The notes under the pieces: generated by a model | Database searches by the model: none | Told to the model about the DNA's origin: nothing | What the model saw: only the letters and a program-made list of their open reading frames with translations | Translations under genes and position numbers: made by a program | Source: Massilia sp. W12 | GTDB taxonomy: Bacteria > Pseudomonadota > Gammaproteobacteria > Burkholderiales > Burkholderiaceae_D | DNA: 64,000 nucleotides | Direction of reading: 5' to 3' | NCBI RefSeq assembly: GCF_037300705.1 | Contig: NZ_CP147776.1 | Span: 1,860,001 to 1,924,000, forward strand | Shown here: positions 25,705-35,100 of the stretch, one piece after another | Layout of the letters: every line of letters begins with the position of its first letter | Numbering within the stretch: position 1 is the stretch's first letter

Positions 25705-27717
25705 TTATTTCCTCCCTCCTGTAAATCCAAGCAAGCGATGCAAAGATAATTCCTGCTTAATCATCAGCATTCTCTCCCGGCGCGCCTGACGTTCACAGCG
25801 TATTTGCGCAATACGAATCCACAACTTCCATATTTGTTGAAATTTTTTAGGTTGATAGAGTAAATGCTTGCGTATCCAAAAAGGCAGTTGTTCGGGTAAT
25901 CCGGTATCACAAGCGATAATCGCTTGATTTAGTCCCGGTTCCCCTTGGCGTGCGGCGCGGCCAAATAACTGTCTATCCACGCGGGCTGATTCATGGTATT
26001 CAGTTAATATGACAAACAAGCCGCCGGCAAGCCGGACGGATTCATCTAATTTTATATCAGTGCCTCGTCCAGCCATATTTGTTGCGACAGTGATCCGGCC
26101 TGATTGACCGGCTTGTGCGATGATCTGTGCTTCATGTGCATCCTGCCTGGCATTTAAAACAGTATGCGGCACACCCAGGTTTGTAAAAACAGCCGATAAT
26201 GATTCAGAAGCTTCAACACTTCTGGCGCCGATCAAGACAGCTTGCCCTTTTGATGCAGCTTGACATGCTTGTTCTGCTACTAATTTCCATTTTTGCATGG
26301 AATCTGCCAAAAACTGATCAGGTAAGCGGGTGCATTTTCCCGGTAAATTGGTCGGTAAGCAAACAACCTTGATACGGTAGCTGCACCAGAGTTCATTTGC
26401 CGCTTCTCTTGCCGTTCCTGATAACCCGGATAGAACAAAATATTTCTGGAAAAATTTCTGAAATGTCATCCGCCCTAAAGTTTCCCGTCCTGGTGTGATA
26501 TCTACATTTTCTTTGGCTTCCAATAATTGATGCAAGCCCTGCGACCAGGAACGATCCGGCATAACCCTTCCGGTTGATTCGTCTATAATTTTAATTTTTC
26601 CATCATGAATTAAATAATGTTTATTCTTTTGATATAAAAATAATGCGCTCAGTGCTTGTTTAATGAGCATTTTTTTTGCGCTTGCAGTATTGAAAATGCC
26701 ACCGCTTTCATTTGGCGCGGCAAAGCAAGCGTCTAAAGCATGTTGATAAAGTTCCACATTACGCTGCACAGGGTCGATAGAGTAATGTGTTCCCGTTTGC
26801 AGTTTTTTGGCTGAATTGATTGCCCAATCTATCCATTGATTTTCATAAACAGCTCCTGCTTGTCGCGATAATATCATTGGCGTGCGCGCTTCATCAATCA
26901 ATACACTATCGGCCTCATCTATTATTGCAAAATGCAAATTCGATAAAACCGGGTTTTGATCCTCTACAAAATTCCTGATGCGGCGGACCGTTTCCACTGA
27001 TGCCGGAAGTACGCCATGTCCGGCATTTTTGTCTTTTAAATAATCGAAAACGACTTCTTTTCCGCTGACATAACAAATATGCGCGCGATATGCTTCTCTG
27101 CGTTGCGTTTGGTTCATTTCATTTGTAATGTATGAACTGCGCAAGCCAAAAAATTTAAACAATTCATTCATCTCTTCGCAATCTCTTTGCGCAAGATAAT
27201 CGTTAGTCGAGATGATATGCACGGAAAATCCTGCGCCTGCCATCACCGTTGCAGTAATGGCAGCAACTAATGATTTTCCCTCACCTGTTTTCATTTCTGC
27301 CAGGCGTCCTTGCATCAATACTTTTGCGCCAAAGAATTGAACCGGGTGCGGCCATATTCCCAGTTTCTCTTTAGCCGCAATGCCAATGCATGCTAATATC
27401 TCCGGCAATAGTGAGGAGTTTACCAACTTCACATTGCCAGTTTGAACACTTTGCAGCAGATCATAAAATCGCTCATTAATTATTGATTTCTCACTCCCTT
27501 GATATTTTTCAACTGCAAGTTTGATGGTTTGGTTAAAGTTGTTGACTTTTTTGCGGCTGATGCGCTCAACTGGTAATAAACCTATGCAATCAACAATGCG
27601 TTTACTCCAGCCTTCATCCTCATTTGGTCGCCATTCTTGAATGCAGTTGTCAAATCTTGCCCGAGGTTTGCCAAGCAAGCGCAAGGGGAGTCTTATCGGT
27701 GTCAGGTTAGTTGTCAT
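25705..27717 (-). CDS. SecA-like ATPase lacking the C-terminal SecA domains
   Basis: A 670-residue divergent SecA homologue. NBD1 has MKTGEGKSLVAAITATVMAG near residue 142 (Ser instead of the usual Thr in Walker A), IISTNDYLAQRDCEEM and the DEAD box IIDEADSVLIDEARTPMILS near 265. A preprotein-crosslinking-like region follows, then FVLSGLSGTAREAA near 430 and, in NBD2, ATNMAGRGTDIKLDE near 546 and DRQLFGRAARQGEPG near 583. After NBD2 only about 70 residues remain, so the helical scaffold/two-helix finger, wing and zinc tail of the 900-residue housekeeping SecA are missing. Six bases separate it from the M50 gene stop. It likely powers or recruits export of the giant protein at the head of this operon; that role is inferred. 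Confidence 0.87.
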   Translation of the reverse strand: MTTNLTPIRLPLRLLGKPRARFDNCIQEWRPNEDEGWSKRIVDCIGLLPVERISRKKVNNFNQTIKLAVEKYQGSEKSIINERFYDLLQSVQTGNVKLVNSSLLPEILACIGIAAKEKLGIWPHPVQFFGAKVLMQGRLAEMKTGEGKSLVAAITATVMAGAGFSVHIISTNDYLAQRDCEEMNELFKFFGLRSSYITNEMNQTQRREAYRAHICYVSGKEVVFDYLKDKNAGHGVLPASVETVRRIRNFVEDQNPVLSNLHFAIIDEADSVLIDEARTPMILSRQAGAVYENQWIDWAINSAKKLQTGTHYSIDPVQRNVELYQHALDACFAAPNESGGIFNTASAKKMLIKQALSALFLYQKNKHYLIHDGKIKIIDESTGRVMPDRSWSQGLHQLLEAKENVDITPGRETLGRMTFQKFFQKYFVLSGLSGTAREAANELWCSYRIKVVCLPTNLPGKCTRLPDQFLADSMQKWKLVAEQACQAASKGQAVLIGARSVEASESLSAVFTNLGVPHTVLNARQDAHEAQIIAQAGQSGRITVATNMAGRGTDIKLDESVRLAGGLFVILTEYHESARVDRQLFGRAARQGEPGLNQAIIACDTGLPEQLPFWIRKHLLYQPKKFQQIWKLWIRIAQIRCERQARRERMLMIKQELSLHRLLGFTGGRK

Positions 27718-27723
27718 AAGGTT

Positions 27724-29862
27724 TCACCAATTTAAATGAGACAAGATTGCTTGCCTGAATCGCAATAATCCTTGCCACAGCAGAGGGCGTTTTTCTAAAT
27801 CAAACCGGACATACACACGATCGCCAAAAAATTCCTGTGCTACGGGCCTGCTCAATTCCAGCTCCAAATCAAAAACTCTTTCCAATGCGCGCGTGCCTTT
27901 TTCATCGGGGTGGACGGGAATCTCGCCGCCACCTTGCAATCCCAGCGCTGCTGAAATCAAATCAAATTCACCCCCAGGCACCTGCCTGATCAGTTTTCCT
28001 GAAATAGTATGCTTTACGCTGCGGTCCAAGCGTATTTCAATGCCAGTCAAACCTTCTTGCATTAAACTCAAATCATCCTGACGCATTGCAACCCTGACTG
28101 TTCGGGTCGGGCCATTTAATACAAAGCCAATCATTTCTCCCCGTTTGAAATAGCGCCCTTTCAATTCACCTGAATTTGCTTGTTGCCAGCGCCCGTTGTT
28201 GCGCGCTTGGATGTCCAGCCTGTCTATTCTTTCTGTTAAATCTTGAACGCGTGCGGCATCGGCTTCCACTTCGCTTTTAAAGTGCGCCAATTGGGCTGGC
28301 GCCAAGCTGAATGCTTGACGTAATTTTATTTCACTCTGAATGAAATTGGCTTGTGCGGTTTGCTGTGCAAGTTGTAATTTTGCGTTGGATTGTTGTATGA
28401 GCGTTTGCCCTGAAGTGACTGTCATGCCTGGCGCTGTATATGTGGCCGTAATGAAACCATCTTCGGGTGCCCGGACTATGGTTTGCTCAGGCAACCAGAT
28501 CAAGCCATGATGTATTACCGAAAATGGTAATGGTATGCCAGCTAATATGAATAGCATTCCTGCTATGGTGAATATACTGCGGCGCATCGCTTTTGATCTG
28601 TTGTTTTGCAATACAGGCGCAGTTTGCAGATGCCGCCAGGCGCGCCAAATGGGGCGTAAGAAAGTTGACCATGCCGCCACGCAGGCTAGAATAACACCTA
28701 TCCACCAATAATGGCTGGCGATAAACCAAATCAGGCCAATCATTACCAAAATCCGGTAAATAGGCGCAAGCAAACCATAGCACCATAACCAACGCGCTTC
28801 GCCATTTGCCAATTGGGGAGGTTTTGCTTCTTTTGCACCTAAAAAATATTTATCCAGTAAATAAATCCAATATTGTGTGGCACGCTGTCCTAAATTGGGC
28901 AATTCGGCCACATCGCACAAAACGAAGTAGCCATCATAGCGCATCAGTGGGTTGCCATTAATTAATAGCGTGGAAACGCCAGTGATAAAAATAACATTAT
29001 AAGCAATCGCTTTGATAAGTCCTGGTTCGACACTTAACCAGACGAACATGGCGACTGCGCCTAGCAACCATTCTGCCATTATGCCTGCAGACGCAACCAG
29101 TGCGCGTTGCCATTTTGATGTGAAGGCCCAGGAGGAACTTGCATCCACATAAGGCATGGGGGTAAATACAATCCAAATAATACCTACTTCACGCACCACG
29201 CCGCCAAACGCTTTCGCTGCTGCGCCATGCGCCCATTCGTGCACTGCTTTTACAATAGGGTATATCAGCCACAGCAGCATCAGATTGGATGCGGATAAGA
29301 TTTGATCAGAAAGATTTGCACTCAGCGCTTGCCAGTTCCTGCACAAGAGAAAAGTTGCTGGCAAAATAATCAATAAAAAAAGCACGCCAACATATCCAGA
29401 GAATACCTTGCGGCAGAATTCAGCATGCAGGTTAAACCAGGCATCTGGATAAAACAGCGGCATTTTGATGCTTAAAGGATTCGCCCAATATTGGCGCAGT
29501 CTGCCGGATTGGATGCGTTGATATCTTTCAGTGGCTTCTTTGGCGTCTGCCGCCAATGTGGTTTGCAACAAATCAGCGCGATGTAAGCTGGCGAGTAAGT
29601 TAATCAACTCGGTCTGAGAAATCGCATACTCACCCTGTTCACAAATTTCGCTCCAGATCTCTTGCAAGTTGCGCTTGCCATCAAAGCATTTCACCACTTG
29701 CCAGGCTGCATACTGTAACCGATGGAAACGCTGGGTCAGCGGATCGCAAAGTAAAATCCATGTGCTTCCTCGTGCTTGACGGGTGCTGACAATAATGTCT
29801 TCCCGTAAGCGCGGGCAAGCCTGGGCTGCCATGTGCCAATGTTCTGAGAAAAGGGAGTCCAT
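27724..29862 (-). CDS. PqqD-M50 peptidase-HlyD fusion membrane protein
   Basis: A 712-residue polytopic membrane protein. Residues 20-100 resemble a PqqD-like peptide-binding domain. The site-2-protease type core has the zinc motif AVHEWAHGAAAKAF near residue 208 and the third ligand motif NGNPLMRYDGYF near 304, set among several hydrophobic segments (for example GVLFLLIILPATFLL). After residue 455 a single membrane pass leads to a HlyD-like biotinyl-lipoyl and barrel region (QTIVRAPEDGFITATYTAPG). Such PqqD/M50/HlyD proteins are found beside exporters of modified peptides or large proteins. The HExxH and NPxxRxDG motifs are intact, so proteolysis is possible. It lies between the GAF-HlyD and SecA-like genes with gaps of 3 and 6 bases. 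Confidence 0.87.
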   Translation of the reverse strand: MDSLFSEHWHMAAQACPRLREDIIVSTRQARGSTWILLCDPLTQRFHRLQYAAWQVVKCFDGKRNLQEIWSEICEQGEYAISQTELINLLASLHRADLLQTTLAADAKEATERYQRIQSGRLRQYWANPLSIKMPLFYPDAWFNLHAEFCRKVFSGYVGVLFLLIILPATFLLCRNWQALSANLSDQILSASNLMLLWLIYPIVKAVHEWAHGAAAKAFGGVVREVGIIWIVFTPMPYVDASSSWAFTSKWQRALVASAGIMAEWLLGAVAMFVWLSVEPGLIKAIAYNVIFITGVSTLLINGNPLMRYDGYFVLCDVAELPNLGQRATQYWIYLLDKYFLGAKEAKPPQLANGEARWLWCYGLLAPIYRILVMIGLIWFIASHYWWIGVILACVAAWSTFLRPIWRAWRHLQTAPVLQNNRSKAMRRSIFTIAGMLFILAGIPLPFSVIHHGLIWLPEQTIVRAPEDGFITATYTAPGMTVTSGQTLIQQSNAKLQLAQQTAQANFIQSEIKLRQAFSLAPAQLAHFKSEVEADAARVQDLTERIDRLDIQARNNGRWQQANSGELKGRYFKRGEMIGFVLNGPTRTVRVAMRQDDLSLMQEGLTGIEIRLDRSVKHTISGKLIRQVPGGEFDLISAALGLQGGGEIPVHPDEKGTRALERVFDLELELSRPVAQEFFGDRVYVRFDLEKRPLLWQGLLRFRQAILSHLNW

Positions 29863-29865
29863 TGA

Positions 29866-31560
29866 TTACCAACCCCATGACCAGATTTTGATACGCAGCC
29901 AATGCAGAGGGTCTCGCATAAAGACTGTCAATAAATTGGTTTGGCCGGTTTCAATTTTTCCCACACCTTGCATGCCCGGCTTGATCAAAGGAGAGGCGCC
30001 TTGCCAATCCGCTTCCACCCGAAAACCATTTTCACCATTTTGCACATCCGCCACTGGTGTGACATTTGTCACCACAAACGGATATGCGGCATCCGGGCGG
30101 CCTGTCAGGCGCACATAACCGGTTTGCCCATTACGCACCCTTTCGATTTCACGCTCGGGCACATGTAAGATAACCCGGAATTTTTCGCTTGAATCGACTT
30201 CAAATAATTGTCGGCCGGTATCAATTTTCACACCAATTTGATGCGACCAGTCTCCGGAAACAATCAGGCCGTCCATAGGCGCCAGGATGGTGCTGCGCTC
30301 TAAGCGGGCCTGAACTTCATCCAACTCTGCTTGCGATTTTCGTAATTCGGCCCCTGCGGCCATGCTTGCGGCGGCATCGTGTTCAGCATTCGCCGTGCGT
30401 AATTTGCTCGCGGCTTGCTCATATTGGCTTTGTAATTTTGCCTGCTCCAAGAGCAAATCGCGGCGATCAAACTGGGCAAGCTTTTGCCCTTTTTTTACTG
30501 TCATACCGGGGCGCGCCCATACTTCGGCAATGAATCCATCAAAAGGCGCACTGAGCGTTTGCCGTGTTTTTCCTTCGATGACACTGTTGGCGGCGACCCG
30601 ATCTTGCACTGGAACGAAACACAGTAAAGAAATGAGCAGCACTGCAGCTGCGGTGCTGATTTTCAGCTTATGACTGCCGGGCCTTGAAAGTTTATAAATG
30701 CCATCTGAACACAACTGCCAGACATGCCCGGGCAAACTTTGCTCAGCCTTGCGCCAATGGCGCAACATCGGTTCTGCCAGTTGCGCGGCTGCGCGCAGAC
30801 GGTTGGCAAGTGATGGCTCGGCTTTACCTGCAATGTGTAAGACTGCCACCACGCCAGACGGGCCAAACAGGGGGATAGTCCAGGCGCTTTCCGCATGCAT
30901 TTCTTGTTCCAGATCCTGGGTGCGGATGACTAAGGCTTCGGCCTCCGCCAAAGCTGGTGTGCCTGGCTCAATCCAGGCGGTGTGGGATGAAACCAGCCAG
31001 CGGGCTTGCCCGCGCCTGATTTCAAACAAGCTTAAATGGAGATTGCTGGCGCCCAGTTGATTGGCGCAGCGGTTGATCCACTCCTGTGCCGCCGTGCGTG
31101 CATCGGCTTGTGCGCCCGTGTAAGCCAGTATTTCCAGAACTTGTGCCGGATCAGCTTGAAATTGCGCCTTGCGTTGCTCAAATTCAGCCAATAGCCAAGC
31201 ACTGGCTAATACAAGCATCGGGGCAAAACGCTCTCCTTGCGTCGGCGCAAGCCAGACCCCCAGTACGCCATGAAATGTCGTTTGTGACTCTACACGCAAG
31301 ACGAACAATGTGTCTTCGACTGCAGACAAGCCGGGACGGACTATTTTCAGGTTTTCACCGGGCGTACTTGCCTGCGCGACTGATTTCCAGCGCGTCAGCC
31401 ACTCAGGCGAAACTTCCGGATTCACACTTTGGGAATCACTACCTTCCCAGGCAAGCGTCTTGCAGGCAATTCCAGCGCTGTGCAGGCGGCTTTGCCATGC
31501 CTGGAGCAAGTGTGCAGCGCCGCCAGCCGCATCCTGCTTAAGGTCAGACTTAAATTCCAT
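29866..31560 (-). CDS. GAF-domain HlyD-type membrane fusion protein
   Basis: A 564-residue adaptor. The N-terminal 280 residues are cytoplasmic and GAF-like, an unusual addition to a HlyD protein. One membrane helix (STAAAVLLISLLCFVPVQ, about residues 302-320) is followed by the first lipoyl half SAPFDGFIAEVWARPGMTVK, a coiled coil rich in Ala, Glu and Lys, the second half STILAPMDGLIVSGDW and a beta-barrel domain. It would span the periplasm and join an inner-membrane transporter to an outer-membrane channel. No TolC or ABC exporter is encoded nearby. The start lies 12 bases after the PEP-CTERM gene and lacks a clear ribosome binding site, so coupling is likely. Confidence 0.87.
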   Translation of the reverse strand: MEFKSDLKQDAAGGAAHLLQAWQSRLHSAGIACKTLAWEGSDSQSVNPEVSPEWLTRWKSVAQASTPGENLKIVRPGLSAVEDTLFVLRVESQTTFHGVLGVWLAPTQGERFAPMLVLASAWLLAEFEQRKAQFQADPAQVLEILAYTGAQADARTAAQEWINRCANQLGASNLHLSLFEIRRGQARWLVSSHTAWIEPGTPALAEAEALVIRTQDLEQEMHAESAWTIPLFGPSGVVAVLHIAGKAEPSLANRLRAAAQLAEPMLRHWRKAEQSLPGHVWQLCSDGIYKLSRPGSHKLKISTAAAVLLISLLCFVPVQDRVAANSVIEGKTRQTLSAPFDGFIAEVWARPGMTVKKGQKLAQFDRRDLLLEQAKLQSQYEQAASKLRTANAEHDAAASMAAGAELRKSQAELDEVQARLERSTILAPMDGLIVSGDWSHQIGVKIDTGRQLFEVDSSEKFRVILHVPEREIERVRNGQTGYVRLTGRPDAAYPFVVTNVTPVADVQNGENGFRVEADWQGASPLIKPGMQGVGKIETGQTNLLTVFMRDPLHWLRIKIWSWGW

Positions 31561-31572
31561 AGGCAGAGTGGA

Positions 31573-32121
31573 TTACGCTTTTACTGGTTTACGCCTGCGC
31601 AAATGGATCAGTCCCAGTCCTGCAATCAGCAAAGCCCAGGTTTCTGCTTCGGGGATCGGTGTCAACGGAACTGTCATGCGGGTTGCCAAGACGTTGAAGC
31701 TGTCATCCAATAATTGCCAGGACTGTGCTGCGGGGCGTCCTTGCCCTGTCCATGCGACATCAATCCGCACTGTATTGTTGAAGCTTGCAGGTAAATTGTC
31801 CAAAGCAGTGACAGTCAATTGCCCATCGGCCTGTAAGATGGCGTCAGGTTGGGTGCTCAGCACATCCAATTGCCCTGGCGCGCCATTATGCACAAGCTGC
31901 AAAAATGAAAATTCGCTCGATGGAAATAAGATGTTGACAGCATTAAACAATGGCAGCTCACCGTTAAAGTGATAGGTGTATTGCCAAACATTGCTATTGC
32001 CGGAGTGCATCACCTCATAGCTGACTTGTTGCGCCTGGCTTGGCGCAATGAAAGCCATGGCCCCAAGAAACGCAGCGCATGCAAGGCCATGTCGCAAAAA
32101 CTTGTTGTGAATGTGTTTCAT
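31573..32121 (-). CDS. PEP-CTERM-like secreted protein
   Basis: A 182-residue exported protein. It has a signal peptide (GLACAAFLGAMAFIAPSQAQ) and a C-terminal sorting tail: IPEAETWALLIAGLGLIHLR followed by a basic RRKP end. The tail has the PEP-CTERM layout of motif, hydrophobic helix and arginine cluster, with PEA in place of PEP. The body is beta-rich with no recognised enzyme motif. In known systems exosortase (EpsH/XrtA) removes this tail; none is encoded in this window. The start has AGAGAGGA upstream. It is encoded between the giant LEPR-XLL protein and the export genes, so it may be a partner or anchor of that protein. Confidence 0.85.
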   Translation of the reverse strand: MKHIHNKFLRHGLACAAFLGAMAFIAPSQAQQVSYEVMHSGNSNVWQYTYHFNGELPLFNAVNILFPSSEFSFLQLVHNGAPGQLDVLSTQPDAILQADGQLTVTALDNLPASFNNTVRIDVAWTGQGRPAAQSWQLLDDSFNVLATRMTVPLTPIPEAETWALLIAGLGLIHLRRRKPVKA

Positions 32122-32199
32122 TTTCAGTCCTCTCTTATCATTGCTATTGCAGTGGCCTGTCGCACTGCATGGCTAGTGATTGCTTAGAATACCCGGCCT

Positions 32200-35100
32200 T
32201 TACGCAAGGGTATTGGGTATGGTGACGCCATTCACAACAATGGCGCCGCTTGCTGCTTGCACCCGGCCGGTATTATTCAAGGTCGTGTTGTAAAAATAAA
32301 ACGAGCCTGTTCCAGCTGATTTTTTCAGCAAGCCGGTGTTGTTCAGCACCAGATCGCCGTTTGCATACCATGGGGAGCGCATCCATGTGCTGTCCACTTG
32401 CAGATCCATCACGCCGTAATTATTCAGTACGCTATTTCCTGTCAAGTAGAACGGGGAGGGCATGCTGTGCACAAAATTACCATGGTTATTGATGGTGCGC
32501 TGTTCCAGATTGGGATTTGAATAGTTGCTAGTCAGGTTTAATGTGGCGCCGCTTGCAATTTCAGTGATGCCGCCGCCGCTCATTGTGCCGCCTGTCCATG
32601 TGTTGTTTTGGCCTTGTAAGGTCAATGTGCCTGCGCCATCAATGCGACCGCTCCTGAAATTCAGATTTCCCATAATGGTGGCAGAGCTATTGATTGTGAA
32701 CTGGCCTTCAATATTCAAATTCCCGTTCAACGTCATCGGGTTGTCAACTGTAATGGCGGCGCCTGAAATGCCTAAGGCGCCAATTTGCACTGTGCCTTGG
32801 GCCTTGAGGGTGGAATTACCATCAAGATTGATGTTGCCGCTCAAAGAAACGCCATCGTCGAGAACAAGTTGGGTATGGGTCAGGTTGAGCGCGCCTTCAA
32901 GAATCTGGCCTTGCCCTTTTATCTGTAATGAGTCAGCAGCGCCAGAGCTGTTGTTATAGTCCACCCAGCCAAGCGTGCTGGTAAAGCGTAATGAACCGCC
33001 TTGCAGATCCAACACCGCTTTGCCTTCCAGATCAATAGGCGCACCGTAATAGCTGCGCTTGCTGATAATGGCGCCAGCGTTCACCAGCGTCCGGTCGCCC
33101 CATTGGCCATAGGAATAGATATTTGTGTCGCTGCCCAGGGTTAAGGTGGCGCTGCTGGCGATGCGGGTCGTGCCGCCGCCAGTCATCAAGCCGCCGGTCC
33201 AGGTGTTGCCGCTGCCTTCCAGCGTGACCATACCGCTTCCATCCAAGATGCCGGACTCGGCTTTGAGCGCATTCTTCACAGTCAAGTTACCGCGAACCGT
33301 TGCCATGCCGCCGGATAGGGTTAGATTGTCCAAACTTGCTGCACCTTCCAGCACGGCATTACCCGTCACGCCCAAGGCGCCATTGCCTTGTATTTTCAAG
33401 CCATCCGCTAAGGTGATCGTGGAATTGCTGACCGAGAGCGTGCCTTCCAGAATGCTGCCTTCGCCTTGAATCCGCAAGGAATCTGCATTACCCGAATTAT
33501 TGCCATAATCCATCCAACCAAAGTCGGTGGTAAAGCGCAAAGAGCCACCTTGCAAATCCAAAATGGCGTTACCTTCCAGATCCAGTGCTGCACCATAATT
33601 ACTGCGTTTGCTGGCAATCGCGCCGGCATTTACCAATGTTCGGTTGCCCCATTGCGCATAAGAATAAGAACTGACCTCATTGCCTATGGTCAAGGTTGCA
33701 CCGTTGGCGATCCGTGTAGTGCCGCCGCCCGTCATCAGTGCGCCGGTCCAGGTGCTGCTGCTGCCTTCAAGTGTGACTGTGCCGTTCCCATCCAGAATGC
33801 CGGCCTCAGCTTTCAGAGCATTCTTCACTGTCAAGTTACCGCCGACCGTAATTGTGCCGCCAGCTAGAGTCAGATTTTCCACGCTGGCGCTACCTTCCAA
33901 CACAGCATTTCCCGTCACGCCCAAGGCGCCATTGCCATGCATGTTTAAACCATCCGCTAATTTGATGGTGGAATTGCTGACTGATAGCTTGCCCTCAAGA
34001 ATGCTCCCCTTGCCTTGAATCAGCAAGGAATCAGTATTGCCTGAATTATTGCCATAATCCATCCAGCCAAAATCGGTGGTAAAACTTAATGTGCCTCCCT
34101 GGAGGGACAAGACGGCATTGCCTTCGATATCCAGGGAAGCACCATAATTGCTACGCTTGCTGACGATAGCTCCAGCGTTCTCCAGGGTTCGATTGCCCCA
34201 TTGGGCATAAGAATAAGAATTGCCCTCATCGCCAATAGTCAGTGTGGCGCCACTGGCGATTCGTGTCGTTCCGCCGCCCGTCATCAATGCGCCGGTCCAT
34301 GTGCTGCCGTTGCCTTCCAATGTGACCGTACCATTTCCGCCCAGGATGCCTGCGTCGGCTTTGAGGGCATTTTTCACAATCAAATTACCGTTGACCGTGG
34401 CTGTGCCTCCAGATAATGTCAGATTTTCCAAACTGGCTGCGCCTTCCAGTACAACATTGCCCGTCACGTCCAAGGCGCCATTGCCATGCATATCTAAGCC
34501 ATCAGCAAATGTGATGGTGGAATTACTGAGCGAGAACTTACCTTCGAGGATGCTGCCTTCTCCTTGAATCAGCAAAGAATCAGTATTGCCCGAATTATTG
34601 CCATAATCCATCCAGCCAAAGTCGGTGGTAAAGCGCAGGGAGCCGCCCTGCAAATCCAAAACCGCTTTGCCTTCAAGATCTAGTGCTGCGCCATAATTAC
34701 TGCGTTTGCTGACAATTTCCCCAGCATTCACCAGCTTCCGGTCGCCCCATTGTGCGTATGAAGGAATATTACCTTCGCCACCTATCGTCAGTTTTGCATC
34801 AGTAGAAAGGCGAGTCGTGCCGCCACCCGTCATTTCCCCACCAATCCACTGACTATTGAAACCGTTCAGGGTAAGTGTTCCTGCGCCATCCCATTTGCCG
34901 GAGCTGAGCATAAAATTGCCATTGACATCGACCTGATTGCTTGCCGAAACAGTGCCGCCATTGACCTTGAGATCACCTGTAATGCTTAAAGGTGCGTTCC
35001 AAACCGATTGGCCACCGCCAATACCTAGTGAGCCAAGCGTAATTTGGCCTTGTGCTGCGATATTCCCACTGCCATAAAATTGCAAGGCGCCGCCAAGCTG

